64,000 nt of DNA from contig JADKDL010000049.1 in assembly GCA_016714605.1 (NCBI GenBank), positions 62,001 to 126,000 on the forward strand, read 5' to 3'. The translations under genes and the position numbers were made by a program. Within the stretch, counting starts at the first letter, position 1, and every line of letters begins with the position of its first letter. The notes under the pieces were generated by a model that was not told the DNA's origin, did no database searches, and saw only the letters and a list, made by a program, of their open reading frames with translations. The DNA comes from Bacteroidales bacterium (GTDB lineage: Bacteria > Bacteroidota > Bacteroidia > Bacteroidales > UBA1715). Below are positions 8,812 to 18,006 of the stretch, piece after piece.

Positions 8812-10506
8812 TTATTCTATACCTAAATCAAATTCATCTTTCAATCTTGCCAATAATGGATTTTGAGCATTTAAATACTCAAATTTTTCTTTTGAAGTAT
8901 ATGGTTTTCTTTCCATTTGTTCGTGAGCTCCTTCTATTATTTCTATTGAAATAAAATCATTTTTTAATTTTGTTTTTAATTTCAGAAGAATTTTTTGGTA
9001 AATTTCTTGTCTGAAAACAGATTTCTGTGATTCTGAAAATAAAGTAAATACAATAGAATTCTCGCCAGATAATTTAGGTTTCGAAGCAGTTAATATGCTA
9101 TAATATCGAGGACTCGAAACCTCATAATCTAAAGCACATTCTTGCCAAGCAATTATTAAATCATCATTTGTAAATGCACTTTTTTGTGACTCTGTATTTT
9201 TTTTTATTATTGGCTCTTCGTTGGTTATATCATCCGTTTTTTTTTCAACAGATTTCTGAGGATTTGAAATAGCATCTAATGACAATCCTGATGCACCATA
9301 CGACTTGGCTACATTAGTTACATCTTTGACTACAGAACTAGTCTTTTCAGAAGCATTAACTACAACGCTTCCAGATGTTTGAGTATCTGAAGATGCTTCT
9401 AAACTAGTTTTTTTTTTAACTATGTTGCACATTTGCAACAACATTAATTCTGTATGTAATCGTTGGTTTTTACTTGCCTTATAGTTTATATCAAATTTAT
9501 TTCCAATATCTAAAGCCGCATAAAGGAACTCTACACTTGCATTAGTTGCTTGTTGCTTATATTTTTCAACTATTTCTGCACCAACCTCCAACAATCTGAG
9601 TGTTTCTATATTTTTTGAAACCAAAAGATCTCTGAAATGTGAACACAAACCAATTAAAAAATTATGACCATCAAAACCTTGCTGCAATATTTTATCAAAA
9701 ATAACCAAACTTTGCACAAAATTCTCTTCTAGAAAGGCATCGGTAAGCATAAAATAATAATCATAATCAAGCACATTTAGATTATCTATAGTACTTTGAT
9801 AAGTTACTTTTTTTCCGGAAAAACTCACCACCTGATCGAAGATAGAGAGTGCATCTCTCATTCCACCATCAGCCTTACGAGCTATTACGTTTAGAGCAGC
9901 TTCCTCAGCATCAATATTTTCTTTTATTGCAACCGACTTTAAATGCTCAACCGTATCAGAAACTTTAATTCTATTAAAATCAAAAATCTGACAACGAGAA
10001 AGTATTGTTGGCAATATTTTATGTTTTTCGGTAGTGGCAAGAATATAAATAGCATGTTTTGGAGGCTCTTCAAGTGTTTTAAGAAACGCATTAAAAGCAG
10101 AAGTAGACAACATGTGAACCTCGTCTATTATATATATGCTGTATTTGCCAATCTGAGGGGGTATTCTAACCTGTTCTATCAAAGAACGAATATCTTCTAC
10201 AGAGTTGTTCGAAGCGGCATCTAGCTCATGTATATTGTAACTTGCATTCTCATTGAAAGCTCTACAAGATTCACAAACATCGCATGCCTCAATATCAGAC
10301 GACAGATTCATGCAATTGATTGTCTTGGCAAAAATTCTTGCACAAGTAGTTTTTCCAACACCTCTAGGACCACAGAATAAATATGCTTGTCCGAGATGAT
10401 TATTCTTAATGGAATTTTTAAGAGTTGTAGTAATAGAAAGTTGTCCTACAACAGTCTCAAACGTTGCGGGTCTGTATTTTCTAGCAGAAACAATAAACTC
10501 TTCCAT
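8812..10506 (-). CDS. dnaX: DNA polymerase III subunit gamma/tau
   Basis: The clamp-loader ATPase of the replicative polymerase. The 564-aa protein has the Walker A 'CGPRGVGKTTCARIFAKTIN', a zinc-binding cluster 'CDVCESC', Walker B 'YIIDEVHML', and the SRC arginine-finger motif 'PTILSRCQIFDF'. The first about 370 residues form domains I-III. Residues about 370-450 are a low-complexity, Ser/Lys-rich linker, and the remaining C-terminus is a small folded domain of the Bacteroidota type. It is co-transcribed with ispE, and a TATATTTG -7 box lies just upstream. Confidence 0.95.
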   Translation of the reverse strand: MEEFIVSARKYRPATFETVVGQLSITTTLKNSIKNNHLGQAYLFCGPRGVGKTTCARIFAKTINCMNLSSDIEACDVCESCRAFNENASYNIHELDAASNNSVEDIRSLIEQVRIPPQIGKYSIYIIDEVHMLSTSAFNAFLKTLEEPPKHAIYILATTEKHKILPTILSRCQIFDFNRIKVSDTVEHLKSVAIKENIDAEEAALNVIARKADGGMRDALSIFDQVVSFSGKKVTYQSTIDNLNVLDYDYYFMLTDAFLEENFVQSLVIFDKILQQGFDGHNFLIGLCSHFRDLLVSKNIETLRLLEVGAEIVEKYKQQATNASVEFLYAALDIGNKFDINYKASKNQRLHTELMLLQMCNIVKKKTSLEASSDTQTSGSVVVNASEKTSSVVKDVTNVAKSYGASGLSLDAISNPQKSVEKKTDDITNEEPIIKKNTESQKSAFTNDDLIIAWQECALDYEVSSPRYYSILTASKPKLSGENSIVFTLFSESQKSVFRQEIYQKILLKLKTKLKNDFISIEIIEGAHEQMERKPYTSKEKFEYLNAQNPLLARLKDEFDLGIE

Positions 10507-10529
10507 TTAATAATATAGCTTTAGAAAGG

Positions 10530-10537
10530 CAAATATA
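10530..10537 (-). promoter_or_regulatory. Candidate -7 box for dnaX-ispE
   Basis: The minus strand reads TATATTTG, a full match to TAnnTTTG, 24 bases before the dnaX start. The position 19 bases further upstream reads GTGT, a poor -33 box. Confidence 0.45.
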
Positions 10538-10725
10538 ATTGAATTTAATTTTTGAAACACGCAACTTTAAAAAAAATGTTTTTTTTGGTAACATCAAAAA
10601 TAATTTAACCAATTATCTATCTGATTATATGTAACTTAATAATGTTCATTAGAAAACTTTAATCTAGAAAACAAAAACAAAACAGAAATATAAAAAACTT
10701 TAAAAAGAAAATATAAAGAAAGAAT

Positions 10726-10757
10726 TTTGAATATGTAGAATAAATGTACTAACTTTG
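10726..10757 (+). promoter_or_regulatory. Promoter of the rpsF-rpsR-rplI operon
   Basis: TTTG (10726-10729) and TAACTTTG (10750-10757) are separated by 20 bases, a full match to the Bacteroidota -33/-7 promoter. Transcription should begin near 10763, which excludes any rpsF start upstream of that point. Confidence 0.75.
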
Positions 10758-10805
10758 CAACCCGAAAATAAAACATTTATAATTTATTTAAAATCAATAA
10801 TTACT

Positions 10806-11159
10806 ATGAGTAATCATTATGAAACCGTTTTCATTTTAACTCCCGTTTTATCTGATGCACAGGTAAAGGAATCGGTTGAAAGTTATGAGCAACTCCTAAT
10901 AGCAGGAGGTTGCGAAATAGTCCAAAAAGAAATTTGGGGACTAAAAAAATTGGCCTATCCAATTACAAAGAAAAGTACTGGCTTTTACAATTTGATTGAG
11001 TTTTCTTGCAATGGGGAAATCATCAAAAAACTAGAAACAGAATACAAACGTGATGAGAAAATCATGCGTTTTCTAACAGTAAAATTGGATAAATTCGCTG
11101 TTCAGTATACTGAGAAAAAAAGAAACAAAGGTAAAGAAATTCAAAAATCAGCAGAGTAA
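10806..11159 (+). CDS. rpsF: 30S ribosomal protein S6
   Basis: A small-subunit protein that pairs with S18 on the 16S rRNA platform. From the ATG at 10806 the product is 117 aa: 'MSNHYETVFILTPVLSD', then 'GGCEIVQKEIWGLKKLAYPI' and 'KSTGFYNLIEF', all S6 signatures. The frame remains open upstream to 10755, but the promoter -7 box lies there, so ATG 10806 is the start. It is the first gene of the rpsF-rpsR-rplI operon, and its stop overlaps the rpsR start (TAATG). Confidence 0.95.
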   Translation: MSNHYETVFILTPVLSDAQVKESVESYEQLLIAGGCEIVQKEIWGLKKLAYPITKKSTGFYNLIEFSCNGEIIKKLETEYKRDEKIMRFLTVKLDKFAVQYTEKKRNKGKEIQKSAE

Positions 11160-11425
11160 TGGCACAGCAATCAGAAATTAGATATTTGACTCCTCCAACA
11201 GTTGAGGTAAAAAAGAAAAAGTATTGCCGTTTTAAGAAAGCAGGTATTAAGTATATTGATTACAAAGATCCTGAATTCCTTAAAAAATTCTTAAACGAAC
11301 AAGGCAAAATTCTTCCTAGAAGAATAACCGGAACATCTTTGAAATTTCAAAGAAAAGTTTCTCAAGCGATAAAAAGAGCTAGACATATAGCGCTTTTACC
11401 ATACGTAACTGATATGTTAAAATAA
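11159..11425 (+). CDS. rpsR: 30S ribosomal protein S18
   Basis: An 88-aa S18: 'KKKYCRFKKAGIKYIDYKD', 'GKILPRRITGTSLKFQRKV', 'AIKRARHIALLPYVTD'. It binds S6 in the 30S platform. A single Cys remains at the place where zinc-binding S18 variants have more, so this is a zinc-independent form. The start codon overlaps the rpsF stop by one base, showing translational coupling. Confidence 0.96.
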   Translation: MAQQSEIRYLTPPTVEVKKKKYCRFKKAGIKYIDYKDPEFLKKFLNEQGKILPRRITGTSLKFQRKVSQAIKRARHIALLPYVTDMLK

Positions 11426-11433
11426 GCAAAACG

Positions 11434-11880
11434 ATGGAAATAATATTAAATCAAGATATTCCTAAATTAGGATACAAGAATGAGATTGTAACTGTTAAGA
11501 ACGGTTATGGAAGAAATTATCTTATTCCTCAGGGATATGCTATAGTTGCTAGTGAATCAGCAAAGAAACAGCATACTGAGAAAATGAAACAAAGAGCTCA
11601 TAAAGAAGCGAAAATTAAAACCGATGCAGAAGCACTTGCAGCAAAATTGGAAGCTCTAACGCTTACAATTGGTGCGAAAGCTAGTTCTACAGGCAAAATT
11701 TTTGGTTCTGTGAATACTATTCAAATAGCTGAAGCAATTGAAAAACAAGGCTTCTCTATTGATAGAAAAATGATTTTAATTAAAGAAAGTTCTATCAAAG
11801 AACTTGGTGATTATAATGTTACAATCTCTTTATACAAAGGTGTTGATGTAAAAATACCTTTCAAAGTAGTTGCAGAATAA
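11434..11880 (+). CDS. rplI: 50S ribosomal protein L9
   Basis: A 148-aa L9: N-terminal domain 'MEIILNQDIPKLGYKNEI' with 'VKNGYGRNYLIPQGYA', a long charged linker helix, and the C-terminal domain 'GKIFGSVNTIQIAEAI'. It binds 23S rRNA domain V. It is the last gene of the rpsF operon, 8 bases after rpsR, and is followed by a strong terminator. Confidence 0.96.
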   Translation: MEIILNQDIPKLGYKNEIVTVKNGYGRNYLIPQGYAIVASESAKKQHTEKMKQRAHKEAKIKTDAEALAAKLEALTLTIGAKASSTGKIFGSVNTIQIAEAIEKQGFSIDRKMILIKESSIKELGDYNVTISLYKGVDVKIPFKVVAE

Positions 11881-11900
11881 TAATCTGAAAAATATATAAT

Positions 11901-11936
11901 AAAAAAGGAGGCTTCAAAATTGAAGCCTCCTTTTTT
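11901..11936. terminator. Bidirectional terminator between rplI and ridA
   Basis: A perfect 16-bp stem (11901-11916 with 11921-11936), GC-rich at its core (GGAGGCTTCA), has an AAAT loop and A6/T6 ends. It serves both convergent units. Confidence 0.92.
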
Positions 11937-12318
11937 ATTTTGCTACAGCTATTGCAGATATTTCAACCAAAGCATCTTTAGGCAGCTTAGAGACCTCTAT
12001 TGTTTCTCTAGCAGGGAAAATACTGTTTGTCTGAAAATAATTGGCATATACGGCATTTACGGTAGGAAATTCATTCATGTCCTTCAAAAATATAGAACAC
12101 TTTACAACATTTTCAATTTGCATTTCTGCTTCTTGAAGTATGGCAACAATATTATCCATTACCTGCTTAGTTGCTAAGGCATAACTTTCATCTATAATAT
12201 TTCCCGATTCCGGGTTTATAGGAATCTGTCCTGAAATATATAATGTTTTGTCTACTAATACAGCCTGACTATATGGACCTATTGGTTTAGGTGCTGAAGG
12301 TGTCACAATTGCTTTCAT
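11935..12318 (-). CDS. ridA: RidA family enamine/imine deaminase
   Basis: Hydrolyses reactive 2-aminoacrylate and related enamines formed by PLP enzymes. The 127-aa protein shows the YjgF/RidA signatures 'KPIGPYSQAVLVDKTLYISG', 'QVMDNIVAILQEA', 'VVKCSIFLKDM', and the catalytic Arg in 'FPARETIEVSKLPKDALVEI'. It lies downstream of lptD on the same strand, separated by a 93-base gap holding a 26-base palindrome. Confidence 0.93.
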   Translation of the reverse strand: MKAIVTPSAPKPIGPYSQAVLVDKTLYISGQIPINPESGNIIDESYALATKQVMDNIVAILQEAEMQIENVVKCSIFLKDMNEFPTVNAVYANYFQTNSIFPARETIEVSKLPKDALVEISAIAVAK

Positions 12319-12362
12319 TTATTAATTTATTAAATGGATAAAAATTATTTGACGAAATTTTA

Positions 12363-12388
12363 TAGAGAAAATTCATGAATTTTCTCTA
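12363..12388. repeat. 26-base perfect palindrome between lptD and ridA
   Basis: Left arm TAGAGAAAATTC, centre AT, right arm GAATTTTCTCTA; the whole element equals its reverse complement. As a hairpin its loop is too short to fold fully, so either a terminator for lptD (an AT-rich run follows on the minus strand) or a protein-binding site is possible. Confidence 0.55.
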
Positions 12389-12411
12389 CTCATAATCATA
12401 GGTTATAAATG

Positions 12412-15056
12412 CTAAAAATAGCTCGACGGACTACTCATCTCATATTTAATATCTTTAAACATGTCGGCTTTAATTTTAATTATAAATTCCCAACGTTTCA
12501 TAGAACCAAAAGGAATCCATTGCAATGACATGTCCCAACAATGTAAATCTCTATAAATATTTATTCGAGCATGGGTTATTTGCTTAGCTTCAAAATCCCA
12601 AGCTGTTGAAACGGTTATATTCCAATTTTTGGTTAAACTAAAACTACCATTTATACCCAATGACTGATTTAAATTTGATGGAATTGAATCTAGCTCATTT
12701 TTATAATTATAATAATATTTTCTGGGCATATTTAGCGAGTAAGATAGATTCACCGACCAAGGAATATCTGATTTAGCATATTCAACAGACTCAGGTCTTT
12801 TAACTATATGTTTTTCGCTATTAGGAACTGGACCCAAACGCAATGAAGTACCTAAGGTCCAATAATCATTATCATACCTCCATAATCTACCATGCATATC
12901 AAGCATTGAACTTCTGAGTCTTACAAGTTCTCTTGTGCTCTTGTCGGTAAACGCTACATAAGGATCAAGACTTCCGGAATAATTAATCTGAAAACGCTTA
13001 AACAAGGTTGTATAAGCAGATAGTCTTATGTAATTTAGCTTAAGCGAATCCTTTAGAAAATCATAGTCTGTTGATATTGAGAAATTTTCAATCAACTTTA
13101 TTTTTTTTATTCCAGTTACTGTATCTTTCTTGTTCCTTACCTTTGCTTCTAAATTATTGCTGATAGACATAGCCATTATGGTTGATCTATTTGCATTCGG
13201 AGTACCGTAAGGAGCACCCTGAAAATAAGAATATGCGGCATAATCCATTTCTAAATTTTTTCTATGGGTAGACCAATATCTATCCTTTAAATCGGGTCGA
13301 TAAGTAAAAGTAACAGATGGTGTCAATATATGCCTAATAGCTTTTAAATACTTACTTTTAAATGTGTACATTCCATAAACTTTTGTAGAAAAACCGACAC
13401 CAAAATTATAATCAAAAACATTATAAAAGCCAGGAATTGTATCAGTTACAACGCCACCGGTTCTCCTACCCAAAGTATCAACAATATCAGACTTCCACTT
13501 AAGTTTATATTTTTCGAAATAAATTCTATCAGTAAAATTAAACGATGGAGTTAATGAAATAAATTTGAATAATTTTAAGTTTGTTTTTAAACTTGAAGTT
13601 TGCTGCATAGCCTGTTCAAAATCATATAAAAACTTTTTCATCTCAAAGGAAGAATCCATTTTAGCATCAACTATTCTATTAAGCCCCTTAAGATTATATG
13701 ACAAATTAATATCTTCATAAAATTTTGGTTTTCCAACAGAATTTTTTCTCTTAAAAGGATAAATTGAAGCCATATTAAAAGTAAAATCAGGTAAAGTAAA
13801 ACTAATAGTTGAATCTGATGAATTTTGATTATGATTTAATGCAAGCGTTAAATTGAAAGGAGTATTGGGAAATCTATGACTATAACTAATACTAGAACGC
13901 TTAGTATTATTATACAAATCAGACTCGGTTTGAGCATTATACTTATTATGACCGGCAGAACTAATATTAACATCGGCGCCAAATGAACCGTTGGGCATAG
14001 AGTTTTTATCTTGATTATGACGCCAATTAAAATCGAAAGTTAACGGACTTCTAACATCTTCCAGTTTTATACTAGACACCCCTACCGACAATGATCCATT
14101 AAATTTATATCTCAAATTATATGAACTTGAAACATCAACCAACCAACTGCCATAGGTATAAACATCGCCTAAAATCTTTAAATCAAAATAATCGCTTACA
14201 CCCCAATAAAAACCACCTTGCTTTATATAATAACCTTTTAAAGCATCATTACCAAATTTAGGAAATAAAATACCATTGGCTCGACCTTTTTTGGTTGGAA
14301 AAAATCCAAATGGTAATATAAGCGGTAATGTAATACCTTCAATTACCACATAAGCAGGACCAGTTACTATCTGATCGTCGGGTATTACTTTTGCTTTAGT
14401 AAGCCCAATATAAAAATGCGGATGTTCTAAATCGCAAGTTGTGTACTTACCCCCTATTAAATTAATTTCTTGGTTTTTAAAGATTTTTGTTTTCTTGCTA
14501 TGCAAATAGCCTTCCTCCTGTTTCGTAATAATACCAAAGGCAATTCCTTTTTTAGAATCGAAATTGTAACGTAATGTATCAGCATCAAAAACCTCAGAAC
14601 CTTGTTTAAAATTAGGTGAGCTGATTACGGTACCTACACTGTCACCAATCCGGTAGCAAATACCTCACGCACGGTCATGGCTAATTTTATGTATTCAGAA
14701 AGCAATACAATATCCTCATACTTAATATCACCATTTCCGTAAACGAAAATATTTTTAGCATTTACATTAAAAACAATTGAATCTTCAGCTATATATTCAA
14801 CCGGCGATTCAATAGGTTTAGCAGCGCTACTTTTGGGTGAAGGTAAAAGACTATCAACAGCATTTTTTGATGAAATACTATCTGTAACAGATTTATACAA
14901 AGAAGTATCCTTAACTTGATTAACAGAATCCTGAGCATAAAGTCCAAAACCTGAAAATAAAATTAAAGCGACAATAAAAAAATATTTGTTAATGAAGTAA
15001 ATCAATAGTTTAAATAGTATTTTTGTAACTATATTTAAAAACGCGCAAAAATACAT
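12412..15056 (-). CDS. lptD: LPS-assembly outer-membrane protein LptD (frameshifted)
   Basis: LptD is the outer-membrane barrel that inserts lipopolysaccharide. The N-terminal part (15056-14634) has a signal peptide ('FFIVALILFSGFGLYAQ') and the OstA/LptA-like start ('NAKNIFVYGNGDIKYEDI'). The remainder (from about 14638 down) continues as 'DSVGTVISSPNFKQGSEVF', then 'GPAYVVIEGITLPLILPFGF' and a long barrel ending near 12412. One base is missing near 14638-14640, where 'EVFATGL' should run into 'DSVGT'. About 880 aa in total is normal for the Bacteroidota form. A TATTTTTG -7 box overlaps the ATG at 15056, so translation more likely starts at TTG 15005, just before the signal peptide. Confidence 0.85.
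15046..15053 (-). promoter_or_regulatory. Candidate -7 box for lptD
   Basis: The minus strand reads TATTTTTG (TAnnTTTG). It lies inside the first codons of the longest lptD frame, which argues that the real start codon is further downstream. Confidence 0.4.
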
Positions 15057-15365
15057 AGAATTTATGTTTTTAAACGTTTTCTTTTAAATATATTTATAGA
15101 TTTGTCTAATAAAAGCAAATAATTGTGTAACATTGATAAAAATCTTTTCTCTAATAGAATTAAAATTACTAACTAAAAAAGCTTTAAAACCTAACAAAAA
15201 CTAAGCCAAATTATGTAAATTAAAGTCTTTACTAATACAATTTCATGTTAATAAATTTATCTACTTGAAAATCACAAATACGAAACTAAGAAAAACTAAA
15301 CATCTTCAATTAATCAAGTTTAACCAATAAAGTTATACTCTAAGGATGTTGTAAAAATTAAACTA
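15057..15365. other. Divergent intergenic region lptD / amidase
   Basis: About 310 bases of AT-rich DNA between divergent genes. Apart from the lptD -7 box at its edge I see no full promoter, hairpin or small reading frame that I would defend. Confidence 0.5.
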
Positions 15366-16433
15366 ATGACCAAAGCAAAATACACCCTATTCATTCTGCT
15401 ATTAATAATTATAAATATAAATCCGAGTTATGCACAATACCGATTAAACAAAGTTGTTATTGATGCAGGTCACGGAGGTAAAGATCCGGGAGCATTGGGT
15501 AAAAAAGGAAAAGAGAAAGAAATTACACTTAGTTTGGCAAAGAAAGTAGGCAATTACATTGAAGAAAAGATAGAAGGAGTTGAAGTTATCTATACCCGTT
15601 CAACAGATGAATTTATCTCCTTGCACGAACGAGCAAATATTGCAAATAAAAATAAAGCCGATTTGTTTATATCTATACATGTAAATGCAAACACAAACCC
15701 AGATGCCTCAGGTACAGACTCTTGGGTTATGGGTTATGATAAATCCGAAAAAAATCTGGAAGTAGCAAAACTAGAAAACCAAGTAATATTAGTAGAAGAT
15801 AACTATGATGCTCAATATCAAGGTTTAGATCCTAATTCAACAGAAGCTTACATAATTTTTGAATTAATGCAAAATATACACTTAGAACAAAGTTTAAATT
15901 TCGCATACAATGTTCAAGATCAATTTGCAAATAGAGCCGGAAGGAAAAATAGAGGCGTAAATCAAGCACCATTTTTCGTATTATGGAACACTAATATGCC
16001 TAGCGTTTTAATAGAAACAGGCTTTATTACGAATGTAAAAGAAGAAGAATTTCTACTCACCGATGAAGGTCAAGACTATATGGCATCGGCAATATTTAGA
16101 GCTTTCAGAGATTTTAAAATTGCAGTAGACAAGAAAAGTAATGCGCCAAGGAAAATTGAAATTGAAAAAGACTCTATCTACTTTAGTGTACAGATACTTT
16201 CTTCAAAAAAACCAATACCAACTAAGCCGGAAAATTTCAAAAACGTAACTGATGTATATGAAATAAAAATTGATGATACATATAAATATTTATCAGGTAA
16301 AAATAAAGATTACACTGCAATAGAAACATTGAAAACCCAAATAAAAAAACAGTACCCTGAAGCTTTTATAGTAGCATTTAAAAATGGTTTAAAAATACCA
16401 ACAACTGAGGCTTTAGAATTACTGAAAAAATAA
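15366..16433 (+). CDS. N-acetylmuramoyl-L-alanine amidase
   Basis: A periplasmic zinc amidase that cleaves the peptide from MurNAc in peptidoglycan. The 355-aa protein has a signal peptide ('MTKAKYTLFILLLIIININP', cleaved near 'SYAQ') and an Amidase_3 domain at residues about 28-255. Zinc ligands are visible in 'VVIDAGHGGKDPGALG', the Glu in 'GKEKEITLSLA' and the His in 'ADLFISIHVNAN'; the catalytic Glu is in 'PSVLIETGFITN'. The C-terminal 100 residues look like an SPOR-type or related small domain ('IYFSVQILSSKKPI'), usual for Bacteroidota septal amidases. It lies upstream of mlaD on the same strand, but a 300-base gap with a -7 box suggests separate promoters. Confidence 0.92.
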   Translation: MTKAKYTLFILLLIIININPSYAQYRLNKVVIDAGHGGKDPGALGKKGKEKEITLSLAKKVGNYIEEKIEGVEVIYTRSTDEFISLHERANIANKNKADLFISIHVNANTNPDASGTDSWVMGYDKSEKNLEVAKLENQVILVEDNYDAQYQGLDPNSTEAYIIFELMQNIHLEQSLNFAYNVQDQFANRAGRKNRGVNQAPFFVLWNTNMPSVLIETGFITNVKEEEFLLTDEGQDYMASAIFRAFRDFKIAVDKKSNAPRKIEIEKDSIYFSVQILSSKKPIPTKPENFKNVTDVYEIKIDDTYKYLSGKNKDYTAIETLKTQIKKQYPEAFIVAFKNGLKIPTTEALELLKK

Positions 16434-16736
16434 AAAAACATTTGGCGCATGAACTAGTTTTTTAATTACTGATTCAGCTTAAAAAAAGTTTACACAATAC
16501 ACTTGGTCTTATAATATTATTAACTTTTTACTCACAATACAAAACACTCTATTTCTGTTTATTAAAAAACAAACAGAATACTAAACATCAAAAATAAACC
16601 ATTGCAACAATATATAGAATTAAGCTTTATTAAATAATATGACTCTAAATTTTATATATTTGCACAATTAAACACAAATATTGCGTTTAATTTGCTAACA
16701 TGTACGGGCAAAATTTAAATTCTGAATTATATAGCT
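16434..16736. other. Intergenic region amidase / mlaD
   Basis: About 300 bases, very AT-rich. The only defensible element is the TATATTTG -7 box at 16655-16662 feeding mlaD. Confidence 0.5.
16655..16662 (+). promoter_or_regulatory. Candidate -7 box for mlaD
   Basis: TATATTTG followed by C is a full TAnnTTTG match, 75 bases before the mlaD start. The -33 area reads TTTATT, a weak match. Confidence 0.45.
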
Positions 16737-17740
16737 ATGATAAAAATATCCAAAACAACAAAAATTGGTGCACTAACTTTAATTACGTTATCAGTTTCTT
16801 TTTGGGGATTTAATTTTTTGAAAGGAAAGATATTTTCAATAAAGAAAATACATATTTTGTAAGATACGAAAAGATTGAAGGCTTAGAAAAATCGAGTCCT
16901 GTGTATATTAGAGGATTTAAAATAGGTCAGGTTGATGACATAACATTTACAGACAACAGTCATAAATATTTCACTGTTGAAATATCATTAAAAAGTGACA
17001 TTTATATTACAGACAGCACCGTTGCCAGAATCTTCAGTAATGATTTAATGGGAAATAAAGCTGTTGAAATAATATTAGGAAACAACAGAACATTATTGAA
17101 AAGTGGCGATACTTTGCTTCCACAAATTGAAGAGTCATTATCAGAACAAGTTAAACTGCAAATGGTTCCATTAAAAAATGAAGCTGAAAAATTAATAAAA
17201 GATCTTCAAAATGCTGCTCAAAGCGTAGCGTTCGTGTTAAATGAAAATACTGGAATGCGTTTAAGAGATAGTTTTATAAAATTGCAATACGCAATAGAAT
17301 CTATTCATAACGCATCAAATAGCCTCGATACCATACTTTCTGGAGGAAAGAATGATATTGCCAACATCTTATTTAATTTGCAGTCTATTACAGGTAATAT
17401 TAGAAAAAACAATGATGATATTTCTGGGATTCTAAATAATTTTGAAAAAATCACAGATTCAATTTCAAAATCAAATCTAACACATACGCTTCTTACCCTA
17501 GATACTGTTGTTGGTGATGTATCAAAAATACTTAAAAAAATAGAATCTGGCGAAGGTACAATAGGACAATTAATAAACGATGACTCACTTTACAATAATA
17601 TAAATAAAGTAGCCGCTGATCTTGATCTTTTAATTAAGGATATAAATACAAATCCAAAGAATTATGTTCAATTTTCAATTTTTGGAGGCGGAAAAGATGA
17701 AGAAAAAAAAGAAAAGAAAAGTAAAGTTTATGTTAAATAG
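16737..17740 (+). CDS. mlaD: MCE/MlaD-family lipid-transport protein (frameshifted)
   Basis: A membrane-anchored MCE-domain protein of ABC lipid transport between inner and outer membranes. From ATG 16737 the product starts 'MIKISKTTKIGALTLIT' (one transmembrane segment) and reaches 'NFLKGK'. One A is missing near 16827; in the restored frame it continues 'DIFNKENTYFVRYEKIEGL', then 'SPVYIRGFKIGQVDDI', the MCE core, to 'YGAGKDEEK'-like charged C-terminus ending in 'KSKVYVK'. The last 150 residues form a helical rod. About 334 aa in total. MlaE and MlaF partners are not in the window. The neighbouring amidase is a common companion in this phylum. Confidence 0.85.
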
Positions 17741-18006
17741 ATACATATAGATACAATTTATTAACAATTTTATCATAAGCCTTTAAGGTTCAGTATCTAC
17801 AGAAAGCATAATTTTAAACACCTTATTTTCAATATATTAAATATTCTTTTTATTTTTTTTATTTTTTTTCGTTTTATAAATAATTGTTAATAAACCCAAT
17901 AGAAAACTATTTAAAAAGTCAATAGAAGTTCCTATTTTTTTTGTAGAAAATTATAACCAAATTTGTACTGGAAAAGGTAATTAATTAAAAAAAAATTGGG
18001 GCATTT
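17741..18006. other. Leader region upstream of dnaA with paired 13-bp inverted repeats
   Basis: A T-rich gap ahead of dnaA. TTTATTAACAATT at 17757-17769 reappears inverted at 17882-17894, flanking a T-rich tract. No consensus DnaA box (TTATNCACA) is visible, so I do not call an origin. Confidence 0.4.

Noticed and set aside
10755..10805. Longer N-terminus for ribosomal protein S6
   Set aside because: It would start inside the promoter -7 box; S6 proteins begin at the 'MSNHYETVFIL'-type start.
17741..18006. Chromosomal origin upstream of dnaA
   Set aside because: No recognisable DnaA boxes; AT-richness alone is not evidence in this genome.
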